DNA of 64,000 bases from Marinobacter nanhaiticus D15-8W (lineage in GTDB: Bacteria > Pseudomonadota > Gammaproteobacteria > Pseudomonadales > Oleiphilaceae), in the NCBI RefSeq assembly GCF_036511935.1, contig NZ_AP028878.1, positions 2,604,001 to 2,668,000 on the forward strand, written 5' to 3'. Position 1 is the stretch's first letter. Every line of letters begins with the position of its first letter. Shown here piece after piece: positions 36,480 through 45,793 of the stretch. A program made the position numbers and the translations under genes. A model generated the notes under the pieces. That model was given only the letters and a program-made list of their open reading frames with translations. It did no database searches and was not told the DNA's origin.

Positions 36480-37289
36480 ATGCAAACGCAAGACTTGAGG
36501 GTATCGCTGGGCGAGGGGATGACGGTGGAAGCTCGCCGCATCCAATACCCGAGGTCCAACGGACCGACGTTGGTATTCCTGCACGAATCCCTCGGCAACA
36601 TCGATCTTTGGCGCCGGTTTCCCCAGCGCCTGTCCGAGGCGACCGGCTTCGACGCCCTGATCTACAACCGGTTGGGTTACGGCGACTCGTCCGATGAGCC
36701 GTTGCCCCGCCCCTACGACTACCAGGAAAGGGAAGGTGCTGTCGTTCTGCCGCGGCTGCTGGACGCGCTAGACCTGGACGAAGTAATCCTGATTGGCCAC
36801 AGCGATGGTGGATCCATTGCACTGATTGCTGCCGGCGTTCTCGGCGATCGAGTGAAGGGGCTCATCACAATGGCGGCGCATACCTATGCCGACTACCTGA
36901 CGACGGAAGGCATCCAGGCCATGAAAGTGCGGTACGAGGAGACCAATCTTCGGGAAAAGCTACAACGCTATCACGGCTCCCGAACCGACGATCTTTTCAG
37001 CGCCTGGCATACCGTCTGGCTGGACGAAGACTTCAACGCCTCCATGGACTTCAGTCACTGGCTGGCGCGGATTCAATGCCCGTCTATGATCATTCAAGGC
37101 GACGCAGACGAATACGGGGTGCCGGAACAGGTAACGGATATCGTCGCGGGTATCGGGCCGTCCGCCCGAGCGCTTTTCATGCCCGGCACGGGCCACTCGC
37201 CACACCTGGAACAACCAGAGCCGCTGGTCGAATTCGTTTGCGACTTTTTGCTAAGCGACTCCTCGGTTAAAAACCAAGTTCTTTGTTGA
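36480..37289 (+). CDS. Alpha/beta-hydrolase
   Basis: A 269-aa alpha/beta-hydrolase with nucleophile elbow GHSDGGS (about residues 104-110), oxyanion strand VFLHESLGNIDLW, late Asp in IIQGDADEYG and His in GTGHSPHLEQP. Esterase, lactonase or C-C hydrolase activity is possible. It ends the ligase operon one base before the palindromic operator of the livG promoter. Confidence 0.84.
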   Translation: MQTQDLRVSLGEGMTVEARRIQYPRSNGPTLVFLHESLGNIDLWRRFPQRLSEATGFDALIYNRLGYGDSSDEPLPRPYDYQEREGAVVLPRLLDALDLDEVILIGHSDGGSIALIAAGVLGDRVKGLITMAAHTYADYLTTEGIQAMKVRYEETNLREKLQRYHGSRTDDLFSAWHTVWLDEDFNASMDFSHWLARIQCPSMIIQGDADEYGVPEQVTDIVAGIGPSARALFMPGTGHSPHLEQPEPLVEFVCDFLLSDSSVKNQVLC

Positions 37290-37290
37290 C

Positions 37291-37308
37291 GTTTACGTAT
37301 ACGTAACT
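37291..37308. promoter_or_regulatory. MerR-type operator (liv transporter operon)
   Basis: GTTTACGTATACGTAACT nearly matches the dyad GTTTACGTnnACGTAAAC. It sits immediately after the hydrolase stop and 53 bases before livG. Confidence 0.7.
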
Positions 37309-37360
37309 TTAACATCGGATTTAGTTCAAGCTTACAACAATAACAAAGGTAAACTGGCTC

Positions 37361-38164
37361 ATGAGTGAACCGTGCGTTCTTGAGACCCGCAACCTTGTCA
37401 AGGAGTTCAAGGGATTCGTGGCCGTCGACGACGTGAATCTGAAGATTCAGAAAGGCCATATCCACGCCCTGATCGGACCCAATGGCGCAGGCAAGACTAC
37501 CGTCTTCAACCTGCTTACCAAGTTCCTCACGCCTACCCGCGGCCATATCCTGTTCAAGGGGCAGGACATCACCGCCATGAAATCTGCAGCCATAGCCCGT
37601 AAAGGGGTCGTGCGTTCGTTCCAGATTTCGGCGGTATTCCCGCACATGACCGCGTTGGAGAACATCCGTATCGCCCTACAGAGCTTCGAGGGCACCTCCT
37701 TCAGCTTCTGGAAATCCGGTGCGTCCCTGAACCGGCTCAACGAACGCTGCCTGGAACTGCTGGACGCCGTCGGTCTCGCCGAGTACGCCAACACCACCAC
37801 CGTCGAACTCGCCTACGGCCGCAAACGCGCTTTGGAGCTGGCCACCACGCTGGCCATGGAACCGCAACTCCTACTGCTGGACGAGCCCACCCAGGGCATG
37901 GGCGCGGAAGATGTGGACCGGGTCGTTGAACTGGTCCGTAAGGCGGCGCAGGGCCGGACGGTTCTCATGGTCGAGCATAACCTGAGCGTGGTCAGCAAAT
38001 TATGCGATCGCATTACCGTACTGGCTCAGGGCGCTGTTCTGACGGAGGGCGATTACGACACCGTTTCGGCCGATCCCCAAGTACGCGAAGTGTATATGGG
38101 CCGGGATGGCAGCGGTGAACGGGGCGCCGCCTCAGCGCCAAACAAGACGGAGGCGGCCCAATGA
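37361..38164 (+). CDS. livG: Branched-chain-type ABC transporter ATPase LivG
   Basis: Cytoplasmic ATPase (267 aa) of a hydrophobic-amino-acid-type (HAAT) importer. Walker A is GPNGAGKTT, the Q-loop lies in RSFQISAVFPHMTALENI, the signature is the family's degenerate LAYGRKRALELA, Walker B is LLLDEPTQGM and the switch His is in MVEHNLSVV. The C-terminal tail after YMGR (DGSGERGAASAPNKTEAAQ) is an unusual disordered extension. The next gene begins within its stop codon. Confidence 0.9.
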   Translation: MSEPCVLETRNLVKEFKGFVAVDDVNLKIQKGHIHALIGPNGAGKTTVFNLLTKFLTPTRGHILFKGQDITAMKSAAIARKGVVRSFQISAVFPHMTALENIRIALQSFEGTSFSFWKSGASLNRLNERCLELLDAVGLAEYANTTTVELAYGRKRALELATTLAMEPQLLLLDEPTQGMGAEDVDRVVELVRKAAQGRTVLMVEHNLSVVSKLCDRITVLAQGAVLTEGDYDTVSADPQVREVYMGRDGSGERGAASAPNKTEAAQ

Positions 38165-38883
38165 GTCATGAACAGGATCGCGACTACGAACAGCTGCGGG
38201 TATCCGGGCTGCATGCGTTCTACGGTGAGTCCCACATCCTCCATAGCATCGACCTGGTCGTGAAGCGAGGCGAACTGGTTACGTTGCTGGGCCGCAACGG
38301 CGCCGGGCGCAGTACCACGCTCAAGTCGATCATGAACATGGTCGGACGCCGCACGGGCTCTATCGTGATCAACGGCGAAGAGACCATGACGCGCGCACCG
38401 CATCATATTGCAAGGTTGGGCGTAGGCTATTGCCCCGAACATCGGGGCATTTTTTCAGGCCTCAGCGTCCAGGAGAATCTCACCCTGCCACCGGTAGTGC
38501 GAAGCGGCGGCATGAGCCTGGAAGAGATCTTCTCCATGTTTCCCAACCTCTACGAGCGCCGTTTCAGTCAGGGCGGCAAGCTCTCCGGCGGCGAGCAACA
38601 GATGCTGGCCATGGCCCGTATCCTGCGCACCGGCGCCAATATGCTGTTGCTGGATGAAATCACCGAAGGCCTGGCGCCGGTCATCGTCGAGAAACTCGGC
38701 GAGGTCCTGGTCAAGCTCAAGGAGAAAGGGCTGACCATCGTCCTGGTGGAACAGAATTTTCACTTCGCTGCCCCTCTGGCCGACCGCCATTACGTGGTCG
38801 AGCATGGGCAGATCGTGGAAGAAGTCAGTGCCGACGAGCTGAGCGCCAAGCAGTCGGTCCTGGATAGCTATCTGGGCGTCTGA
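38161..38883 (+). CDS. livF: Branched-chain-type ABC transporter ATPase LivF, with Walker A Arg
   Basis: Second ATPase (240 aa) of the importer. Signature LSGGEQQMLAMARIL, Walker B LLLDEITEGLAP and VLVEQNFHFA are canonical. The Walker A reads GRNGAGRST, with arginine for the invariant lysine (AGR codon GGG CGC AGT). This substitution occurs in some LivF-like proteins, so it need not be inactivating; hydrolysis may be driven mainly by LivG. Confidence 0.88.
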   Translation: MSHEQDRDYEQLRVSGLHAFYGESHILHSIDLVVKRGELVTLLGRNGAGRSTTLKSIMNMVGRRTGSIVINGEETMTRAPHHIARLGVGYCPEHRGIFSGLSVQENLTLPPVVRSGGMSLEEIFSMFPNLYERRFSQGGKLSGGEQQMLAMARILRTGANMLLLDEITEGLAPVIVEKLGEVLVKLKEKGLTIVLVEQNFHFAAPLADRHYVVEHGQIVEEVSADELSAKQSVLDSYLGV

Positions 38884-39000
38884 CCTACAGCACTAAGAAG
38901 AGCCTCGAAAGGCGACAGGGCAAGACCCCTAAATAAGATAGGGCGCAATACAAACAACGATAAACCCGAACCAGCGCAACACAGTAGCGGAGAAACAACA

Positions 39001-40215
39001 ATGACAATGATGAAGAAGCTTCTGACCTCAGCCGTTGCCTCAGCCGTGATGGTAGGTGGCGCCCAAGCCGCAATTTCCAACGATACCGTCAAGATCGGTT
39101 ACCTGGCGGATATGTCCGGCACCTACCGTGACCTCGCAGGCCCCAACGGCCTCAAGGCGATGGAAATGGCGATCGCCGACTTCGGCGGCAAGGTGAAGGG
39201 CGCCAAGATCGAGGTGGTGAGTGCCGATGACCGCAACAGTGCGGACGTTGCCTCAAGCACCGTGCGCCGCTGGATCGAGAATGAAAATGTGGACCTGGTC
39301 GCCGGGCTGGTGGCCTCGTCGGTCTCCATCGCAGTCAGCGATATCCTTGAGGAAAACGACAAGCTGGGCATCGTTTCCGGGTCTGCGGCGTCAAGCATCA
39401 CCAACGAGCACTGCACGCCGAACCATATCCACTACGTCTACGACACCTATCCGCTGGCCAACGGGACTGCCAATGCAGTGGTCAAGGAGGGCGGAAAGAG
39501 CTGGTTTATCCTGACGGCGGACTACGCATTCGGCCATGCGCTCGAGGGCGATGTGACCCGCGTTGTCGAGGAAAACGGGGGGGAAGTGATCGGCACACTC
39601 CGCCACCCGTTCCCGACCCCGGATTTCTCCTCGTTCATACTGCAGGCGCAGGCTTCAGGTGCTGACGTTGTAGCGCTCGCCAACGCCGGTGCGGATACCA
39701 CCAACGCTATCAACACGGCAAGCGAATTCGGCGTTACCCAATCCGGCCAGACCCTGGCGGCGCTGCTGCTGTTTCTGACCGACGTTCACGCATTGGGCGT
39801 AGAAGCGGCACAGGGCATCCAACTGACCACCGGCTGGTATTGGGACATGAACGATGAGACCCGCGCCTGGTCCGACCGCTTCATGGAGCAAACCGGCGTC
39901 CGTCCAACCATGGTCCATGCCGGCATCTACTCCAGCACCCTGCAATATCTCGAGGCCGTCGAAGCGACTGACTCCGACGACGCCCAGACCGTCCGCAAGC
40001 AGATGATGGAAACGCCCATCAACGATATGTTCGCCACCAACGGCAAGATCCGCGAAGACGGTCGCATGGTGCATGACATGTACCTGGCGGAAGTGAAGAC
40101 ACCGGACGAGTCCGAGAACGAGTGGGATCTCTACAAGATCGTGCGCACCATCCCCGGCGACGAAGCCTACCGTCCGCTTTCGGAGAGCAAGTGCCCGCTG
40201 GTCAGCAGCAAGTAA
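39001..40215 (+). CDS. HAAT-type periplasmic substrate-binding protein (LivK-like)
   Basis: Periplasmic type I binding protein (Peripla_BP_6), 404 aa, with a signal peptide (MKKLLTSAVASAVMVGGAQA). The mature start NDTVKIGYLADMSGTYRD and VSGSAASSITNE, VYDTYPLANG, YAFGHALEGD and TPDFSSFILQAQASGADVV are typical of branched-chain or amide-type HAAT ligand binders. The true ligand is unknown; aromatic acids, branched-chain amino acids and amides all use this family. CGGAG precedes the ATG. It separates the ATPases from the permeases, and a hairpin follows. Confidence 0.87.
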   Translation: MTMMKKLLTSAVASAVMVGGAQAAISNDTVKIGYLADMSGTYRDLAGPNGLKAMEMAIADFGGKVKGAKIEVVSADDRNSADVASSTVRRWIENENVDLVAGLVASSVSIAVSDILEENDKLGIVSGSAASSITNEHCTPNHIHYVYDTYPLANGTANAVVKEGGKSWFILTADYAFGHALEGDVTRVVEENGGEVIGTLRHPFPTPDFSSFILQAQASGADVVALANAGADTTNAINTASEFGVTQSGQTLAALLLFLTDVHALGVEAAQGIQLTTGWYWDMNDETRAWSDRFMEQTGVRPTMVHAGIYSSTLQYLEAVEATDSDDAQTVRKQMMETPINDMFATNGKIREDGRMVHDMYLAEVKTPDESENEWDLYKIVRTIPGDEAYRPLSESKCPLVSSK

Positions 40216-40274
40216 GCGCGTAATCCAGGAGGCTTCCCTGACTGTGAGCCCGGAAAGTCTCCTGCCTCTACGCC

Positions 40275-40295
40275 GACGGAGGCACGTCCGCCGTC
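40275..40295 (+). promoter_or_regulatory. Stem-loop between binding protein and livH
   Basis: GACGGAGG, a five-base loop and CCGCCGTC form a stem with one mismatch and no T-run. It is probably an mRNA-stabilising or partial-attenuation hairpin. Confidence 0.45.
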
Positions 40296-40320
40296 CGCAC
40301 TGCTTTTTGGAGTTCGCAAC

Positions 40321-41208
40321 ATGTCCATGATTTTCGGTGTCCCCCTTGCGGTGCTGTCCGGTCAGCTGCTGATCGGGGTTATCAACGGCGCGTTCTACGC
40401 GTTGCTGAGCCTGGGATTGGCCGTTATTTTCGGCCTGCTCAAGATTATCAACTTCGCCCACGGGGCGATGTATATGCTCGGTGCGATGGCCACCGTGATT
40501 CTGTTCGACAACCTGGGCGTCAACTATTGGGTAGCGCTCTTTGTCGCGCCCCTGCTTGTGGGGGCCCTTGGGGTCATCATCGAGTATTTCCTGCTGCGTC
40601 GTATCGCAGGTCAGGATCATATCTATAGCCTGCTGCTGACCTTCGGTGTGGCGCTGCTGCTTCAGGGCGTGTTGACGAACATCTATGGCGTGTCGGGACT
40701 GCGCTATGCCATACCGGAACTGTTCAAGGGCGGCGTCAACCTCGGTTTTATGTTCCTGCCGTACTACCGGGCCTGGGTCATCGTGGTTGCCCTGGTGGTT
40801 TGTCTCGGGACCTGGTTCATGATCGAGAAGACCAAACTGGGCGCCTACCTGCGCGCCGGCGCCGAAGACGCCCAGCTCATGCAGGGCTTCGGTATCAATG
40901 TGCCGCTGCTGGTGAGCCTGACCTACGGGTTTGGCGTGATGCTTGCCGCATTCGCCGGGGTCCTGGCAGCGCCGATCTACTCGGTTACCCCCGTGATGGG
41001 CTCGCATATCCTGATTACGGTGTTCGCGGTGGTTGTGATTGGTGGCCTGGGTTCCATCGGCGGTGCGATTATCACCGGAATTCTGATGGGTGTGATCGAA
41101 GGGCTGACCAAGACCTTTTATCCACCGGCTTCGACCGCGGTGATCTTCCTGGTCATGGTGCTGGTCATCATGTTCCGGCCTTCGGGTCTGTTTGGTAAGG
41201 AGGCGTAA
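40321..41208 (+). CDS. livH: HAAT ABC transporter permease LivH
   Basis: Inner-membrane permease, 295 aa, about eight hydrophobic segments. LivH blocks are INGAFYALLSLGLAVIFGLLKIINFAHGAMYMLGA, the EAA-like cytoplasmic segment RAGAEDAQLMQGFGIN, and VFAVVVIGGLGSIGGAIITGILMGVIEG. It is followed after 2 bases by livM. Confidence 0.91.
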   Translation: MSMIFGVPLAVLSGQLLIGVINGAFYALLSLGLAVIFGLLKIINFAHGAMYMLGAMATVILFDNLGVNYWVALFVAPLLVGALGVIIEYFLLRRIAGQDHIYSLLLTFGVALLLQGVLTNIYGVSGLRYAIPELFKGGVNLGFMFLPYYRAWVIVVALVVCLGTWFMIEKTKLGAYLRAGAEDAQLMQGFGINVPLLVSLTYGFGVMLAAFAGVLAAPIYSVTPVMGSHILITVFAVVVIGGLGSIGGAIITGILMGVIEGLTKTFYPPASTAVIFLVMVLVIMFRPSGLFGKEA

Positions 41209-41210
41209 TC

Positions 41211-42206
41211 ATGAGCCAGTCATTCGATCCGGCCACTATCCACAAAGCCATCCTGGAACAGCAGAAGGCCGATGACCGCAAGAAGATGATGCTCAACGGC
41301 GTGCTGGTCCTGCTTCTCATGGCGGCGCCTTTCGCGATCTACCCGGTCTTCCTGATGAAGATCCTGTGCTTTGCGCTGTTTGCCGTGGCTTTCAACCTGC
41401 TGTTCGGCTTCACTGGTTTGTTGTCCTTCGGCCACGCCGCGTTCCTGGCCGCCGGCAGCTACACCACGGGCTACCTGCTAAGCAACTATTCCGGCCTGAC
41501 CACCGAGCTGGGCATCCTGGCCGGAACCGCGGTCGCCACGGTGCTGGGCCTGGGCTTCGCCGTGCTGTCGACCCGTCGCCACGGGATCTACTTCGCCATG
41601 GTGACGCTGGCGCTGGCGCAACTGGTCTTCTTCTTCCTGGTCCAGGCGGAGTTCACCGGTGGCGAGGATGGCATGCACGGCATTCCCAGAGGGCACCTGC
41701 TCGGATTGATCAACCTCGAGAACAACCTGACGATGTACTACTTCGTGTTGGCCGTGTTCCTGGGCTGCTATCTGCTGGTGCAGCGCGTCGTCACCAGTCC
41801 GTTCGGACAGATATTGAAGTCGATCAAGCAGAACGAGCCCCGCGCTATCTCCCTCGGCTACAACGTTAATCAGTACAAGGTGTTGGCCTTCGTCATCTCC
41901 GCAGCTCTGGCGGGATTGGCGGGTTCGCTGAAATCCGTGGTGTTCCAGCTGGCTTCGCTGAACGATGCCCACTGGCATATGTCCGGGGAAGTGATCCTGA
42001 TGACTCTGCTTGGTGGGGTGGGGACGCTACTGGGGCCAGTGGTGGGCGCCACTTTTGTGGTGAACATCGAGTATCAGCTGTCGCAGGGACCGCTGCGGGA
42101 CTGGGTGGACCCGATCCTGGGCGGGATCTTTATCCTCACCGTACTGGCGTTCCGCAGTGGTATCGTGGGTGAGATCAACAAGTTCGTGAATAAGAACCTG
42201 CGTTAG
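41211..42206 (+). CDS. livM: HAAT ABC transporter permease LivM
   Basis: Second permease, 331 aa. A short charged N-terminal tail precedes about nine hydrophobic segments. LivM blocks are FNLLFGFTGLLSFGHAAFLAAGSYTTGYLL, LKSIKQNEPRAISLGYNVNQYKVLAFVISA and ILMTLLGGVGTLLGPVVGA. GGAGG lies 7 bases before the ATG, inside the end of livH. It is the last gene of the transporter operon; a repeat-rich convergent region follows. Confidence 0.91.
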   Translation: MSQSFDPATIHKAILEQQKADDRKKMMLNGVLVLLLMAAPFAIYPVFLMKILCFALFAVAFNLLFGFTGLLSFGHAAFLAAGSYTTGYLLSNYSGLTTELGILAGTAVATVLGLGFAVLSTRRHGIYFAMVTLALAQLVFFFLVQAEFTGGEDGMHGIPRGHLLGLINLENNLTMYYFVLAVFLGCYLLVQRVVTSPFGQILKSIKQNEPRAISLGYNVNQYKVLAFVISAALAGLAGSLKSVVFQLASLNDAHWHMSGEVILMTLLGGVGTLLGPVVGATFVVNIEYQLSQGPLRDWVDPILGGIFILTVLAFRSGIVGEINKFVNKNLR

Positions 42207-42246
42207 ATTCGCTGGCGAGTGCATTGCTGGTAGTTAGGCGTTAACT

Positions 42247-42279
42247 GGGGCAGCCTTTCAGGCTGCTCCGAAGCTGAAG
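42247..42279 (+). repeat. Dispersed palindromic element, copy 5, left part
   Basis: GGGGCAGCCTTTCAGGCTGC hairpin and the left half of the central dyad, ending GAAGCTGAAG. It is broken here by an insertion; the remainder resumes at 43881. Confidence 0.85.
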
Positions 42280-42509
42280 AGAGTGTTGCAAAAGTAGCCG
42301 TATCTCAAAAGTACCGGCATAAACTCCCTCTCCCCTCGCGGGAGAGGGCCGGGGAGAGGGGGTAGCGCCGTCAGGCGCTCATCGTTGCCAGAGCCGACTT
42401 CGAGCGAGGCTTTCGCCTCGCCCCCCTCTCTCCAAACCTCCGCTCCGCGCCCCGGCCCCTCGCCAGAGGCTCTGGGCGTTCCGGCGGGCGAAGCGCTGCT
42501 CCGCTACTT

Positions 42510-43818
42510 TGTGCAACCGGAACATAGGTAACACTTTGAACCGGCAACATGGGTTACACCTATTCCCCCGCATGCCACTCGCATGCGGGCTCCAATCGCG
42601 CGGTTTTGAGGTTAATATGACCGAGCAGATGGGTGCTGTATCGCACCTCGACCCGGTCATTCTCCACCTCTTGCAGGCCTACGCGATGTCTGGCTAACAG
42701 CCCGCTGATGTAGATCAGATGGCCCTGCCACTTGATTTCGCCGTTGTGACGAACGTTGCGAACCGCCTGGTCCACGTTATATTCAATCGGGCGCAGCACG
42801 GGCGAGTACCGACGCCTTGAGGGCTGATACACGCTGGCCGGTGTTTGCCTGCCCAGCGCCTCATGGCTGCGTTGTTCGTTAAACTCCTCACGGAATGCCT
42901 GCAGCGTGGTCTGTTGCTGCATCAAGCTTGTCCCGCGCATCCGTCCACCCACTGCTCGATTCAGTGAACCGTGCATGCGCTCGTGACGGGCATTCTGTGT
43001 GGGCGTTCCCGGCTTGCTACGATGCACCCCAATGCCCAGCTCGACCCACCATTTCGACAGTCGCGTCAGACCTCCTGCTGAGCGACTGGCGAAGGGCGCC
43101 CCGTTGTCGGACAAGATCCCCTCCGGCAGACCGTACTCATGGAAAACCCATTCCATAATCGGCTTCGCCTGGACGTAGTCTGTTGCGCTCACGCCATGAC
43201 AGCCCAAGACATAACGGCTGGCATTGTCGGTTACCGTGAGCGGATAACACCAGCGCCCGCCGGCCGTCCGGTACTGCCCCTTGTAGTCCACACTCCACAG
43301 CGCATTATTGCGATCACCCAGTTCAAACGGTTGCGGGTCGGCCGGGTACGGCCGCTTGTAGCGCCGTTTCTTGACCAGACCCGCCGCTTTGAGTATCTCA
43401 CCGGCCGTGCTGTCTGCCGGCAATGCCATCGCCGGTTCTAGCTCACGCAAGCGGTCCAGAACCTTCTTGGGGCCAAAGCTGGGATGGACTTTCTTGATCG
43501 CCACAATCTGTTCAGCCACGTCCTCCGTCACTGCATGTGGGCAATAGTGCGGCGCTCGGGAGCGCTCCTGCAGCCCACCGGCACCTTCCTCCTGGTAGCG
43601 CCTGATCCACTTGTAAGCCGTCTTGCGGCTAATGCCGTAGCCGCGGGCCAGATCGCTTACACCGTGCCCGCCCTGCAGCCAGGCCGCGATCAACTGCATC
43701 TTCAGATCCATTACACAAGTCTCTTTCCAGGGCATGGGCGCGTCCTCCTTGCCCATACCGTAACTTGTGTAACCCATGTTCCCGGCTTGAGGTGTTACCT
43801 ATGTTGCCGGTTTGCACA
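42510..43818 (-). mobile_element. IS481-family insertion sequence (about 1309 bp)
   Basis: Terminal inverted repeats of about 50 bases are at 42510-42559 and 43767-43818. Both start TGTGCAA and share CCGG, AACATAGGTAACAC and GGGAACATGGGTTACAC-type blocks. A single full-length transposase is encoded between them on the reverse strand. The triplet CTT flanks both ends, too short to prove a target duplication. The element looks intact and may be active. Confidence 0.9.
42560..43735 (-). CDS. IS481-family transposase
   Basis: DDE transposase of 391 aa. An N-terminal helix-turn-helix (GVSDLARGYGISRKTAYKWIRRYQEEG) is followed by the rve catalytic core with Asp in WSVDYKGQY, Asp in LSDNGAPF and Glu in ARHERMHGSL. 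The ATG at 43735 (MPWKETCV, the usual IS481 start) has AGGAGG about 9 bases upstream. An in-frame start inside the right inverted repeat is less likely. The stop directly abuts the left inverted repeat. No frameshift or truncation was seen. Confidence 0.93.
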   Translation of the reverse strand: MPWKETCVMDLKMQLIAAWLQGGHGVSDLARGYGISRKTAYKWIRRYQEEGAGGLQERSRAPHYCPHAVTEDVAEQIVAIKKVHPSFGPKKVLDRLRELEPAMALPADSTAGEILKAAGLVKKRRYKRPYPADPQPFELGDRNNALWSVDYKGQYRTAGGRWCYPLTVTDNASRYVLGCHGVSATDYVQAKPIMEWVFHEYGLPEGILSDNGAPFASRSAGGLTRLSKWWVELGIGVHRSKPGTPTQNARHERMHGSLNRAVGGRMRGTSLMQQQTTLQAFREEFNEQRSHEALGRQTPASVYQPSRRRYSPVLRPIEYNVDQAVRNVRHNGEIKWQGHLIYISGLLARHRVGLQEVENDRVEVRYSTHLLGHINLKTARLEPACEWHAGE

Positions 43819-43880
43819 CTTCCGCCTACACCCCGCCAGGGGAGAGAGGCTTCAAGCCGCAATCCTTTGCAATACCCTCT

Positions 43881-43951
43881 AAGCGTCGGCTACACGGCCA
43901 GTCAACTCGAGCATGTAGCAGAAGCTTCAGCTTCTGAGGCGCCGAAGGTGC
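43881..43951 (+). repeat. Dispersed palindromic element, copy 5, right part
   Basis: Continues the copy interrupted at 42279: CGTCGGCTACA, central loop, TGTAGCAGAAGCTTCAGCTTC, then the GGCGCCGAAGGTGC hairpin. The first AAG is the probable target duplication. Confidence 0.85.
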
Positions 43952-44014
43952 TATCTTTGCTCCCTTCGGCGTGCCATACCACGAAAGTTAACTCGCGCAT
44001 CCCTGCGCTGAAAC

Positions 44015-45703
44015 CTACTTTTCCCCCTGCAGCTCCTCAATCGAAATTTCCCGCATCCTGAACTTCTGGATCTTCCCGGTGACCGTCATCGGGAAGCTAT
44101 CCACGAACTTGTAGTTCTTGGGAATCTTGAAGTGGGCGATCTGGCCCTTGCAGAAGGCGATCAGGTCGTCGGCATCCAACGGATCAGCGTCCGGCCTTAA
44201 TTTCACCCAGGCAATCAGCTCTTCGCCGTATTTCTCGTCGGGAATGCCGGTCACCTGGACCTCTTCGATCGACGGATGGGTGTAGAGGAACTCTTCGATC
44301 TCTTTCGGGTAGATGTTCTCACCGCCGCGGATGACCATGTCCTTGATCCGGCCGACGATCTGGATAAAGCCGTCTTCGTCCATGGTGGCGAGGTCACCGG
44401 TATGCATCCAGCCGGCGTCGTCGATGGCTTCCCGGGTCTTTTCCTCGTTGTTCCAGTACCGCAGCATAACGCTGTAGCCACGGGTGCAGAGCTCACCGAT
44501 TTCACCACGGGGAACGACGTTGCCCGTCGCCGGATCGACAATTTTCGTTTCCAGATGTGGCTGGGTGCGCCCGACGGTGGTGACCTGTTTCTCAAAGGGG
44601 TCAAGGGAACTGGTCTGGGTGGATACCGGACTCGTCTCGGTCATACCGTAGGCGATCTGGACCTCTTTCATATTCATCTTGTTGTTGACCTTCTTCATTA
44701 CCTCCGCGGGGCAGATGGAGCCGGCCATGATGCCCGTGCGCAGGCTAGACAGGTCGTAGGATTCGAATTCCGGAACCGCCAGTTCGGCGATAAACATGGT
44801 GGGCACACCGTAGAGCGCCGTTGCCTTTTCCTGGTGGACCGCCTGCAACACGGATGTCGGCTCGAAGCCCTCATCCGGATAAATCATGGTCGAGCCATGG
44901 GTAATACAGCCCAAATTGGCCATGACCATGCCGAAGCAGTGATACAGAGGCACCGGAATCACCAGGCGATCCTTCTCGGTAAAACGCTGGCTCTCGGCAA
45001 CGAAATACCCGTTGTTCAGGATGTTGTGGTGGGTGAGGGTGGCGCCCTTGGGATTGCCGGTGGTGCCGGAGGTGAACTGGATGTTGATCGGGTCATCGAA
45101 CTGAAGCTGGGCCTGGACCTTGTCCAGTTCGTCCTGGCTAACCTTGCTGCCGGACTGTACGAACTCGTTCCAGGTCCACATACCGTCATGTTTGTCGGCA
45201 TCCAGGTTGATAACAGCGCGCAATTCCGGGAGGCGAGCCGCCTTCAGCTCGCCGGGCTTGGCGGCTTTCAGTTCCGGCGCCAGCTCGTACAGGGTCTTGC
45301 GGTAATCCGATGCCTTGAAGCTGTCCGCCGTGACCAGCACGCTGACACCGGCGAGGTTCATGGCGAACTCCAACTCGTGCATGCCATAAGCCGGATTGAT
45401 GTTGACCAGTATGGCACCCACCTTGGCGGTGGCAAACTGGGTGACGGTCCACTCATAGCGGTTGGGGGACCAGATGCCGACCCTGTCGCCCTGCTTGACG
45501 CCGATCGCCAGGAAGCCGCGGGCGGCCTCGTTGACCTTGTCGACGAATTCACGATAGGTCCAGCGAATGTCCTGATGCAGACAGACCAGGGCCTCGGTAT
45601 CGGGGAATGTTGCGGCGGTGCGGTCGAGCATGGCGCCGATGGTCATGCCCAGCAGCGGGGTCTCTGAGGTTCCGCTGGTGTAACTTGGAAGGGTGATGTT
45701 CAT
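44015..45703 (-). CDS. Acyl-CoA ligase (FadD-like AMP-binding protein)
   Basis: Adenylate-forming ligase of 562 aa. The P-loop is [18 protein letters not shown], then [55 protein letters not shown] and the catalytic lysine in [14 protein letters not shown]. It belongs to the medium/long-chain branch; ligases of this type are often found with LiuR-regulated branched-chain acid genes. It is the last gene of merR-AhpD-like-ligase, transcribed from the operator-bearing promoter at 46.9 kb. Substrate unproven. Confidence 0.86.
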   Translation of the reverse strand: MNITLPSYTSGTSETPLLGMTIGAMLDRTAATFPDTEALVCLHQDIRWTYREFVDKVNEAARGFLAIGVKQGDRVGIWSPNRYEWTVTQFATAKVGAILVNINPAYGMHELEFAMNLAGVSVLVTADSFKASDYRKTLYELAPELKAAKPGELKAARLPELRAVINLDADKHDGMWTWNEFVQSGSKVSQDELDKVQAQLQFDDPINIQFTSGTTGNPKGATLTHHNILNNGYFVAESQRFTEKDRLVIPVPLYHCFGMVMANLGCITHGSTMIYPDEGFEPTSVLQAVHQEKATALYGVPTMFIAELAVPEFESYDLSSLRTGIMAGSICPAEVMKKVNNKMNMKEVQIAYGMTETSPVSTQTSSLDPFEKQVTTVGRTQPHLETKIVDPATGNVVPRGEIGELCTRGYSVMLRYWNNEEKTREAIDDAGWMHTGDLATMDEDGFIQIVGRIKDMVIRGGENIYPKEIEEFLYTHPSIEEVQVTGIPDEKYGEELIAWVKLRPDADPLDADDLIAFCKGQIAHFKIPKNYKFVDSFPMTVTGKIQKFRMREISIEELQGEK

Positions 45704-45793
45704 TACCTCTGCCTCCGTATTTGTTGTAGTCAGGCTCGGCTTTTGTCGTTAGAACGGGTTGTTGTAGTCGGGGGCGAGCAGGGCGGGGGCCTG

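Larger units (their letters stand above)
42280..43880. mobile_element. MITE-like insertion (292 bp without the IS) inside the palindromic element
   Basis: The left end reads AGAGTGTTGCAAAAG and the right end, reverse-complemented, AGAGGGTATTGCAAAGG, so the ends are inverted repeats with a small gap. The similarity continues into CTCTCCCCT-type sequence on both sides. AAG is present on both flanks (42277-42279 and 43881-43883), consistent with a 3-bp target duplication. Outside the IS it holds no gene, only G/C-rich hairpins. The IS481-family element lies 62 bases from its right end. Confidence 0.72.

Noticed and set aside
39655..41007. A 450-codon frame antisense to the binding-protein and livH genes
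   Set aside because: It spans two well-supported genes and the gap between them, with His/Gln-rich nonsense translation.
42510..43818. Clear target-site duplication for the IS481 element
   Set aside because: Only a 3-base match (CTT) flanks the element, too short to claim.
44276..45667. A 463-codon frame antisense to the FadD-like ligase
   Set aside because: It is a shadow of the conserved ligase motifs, with no domain recognisable on this strand.
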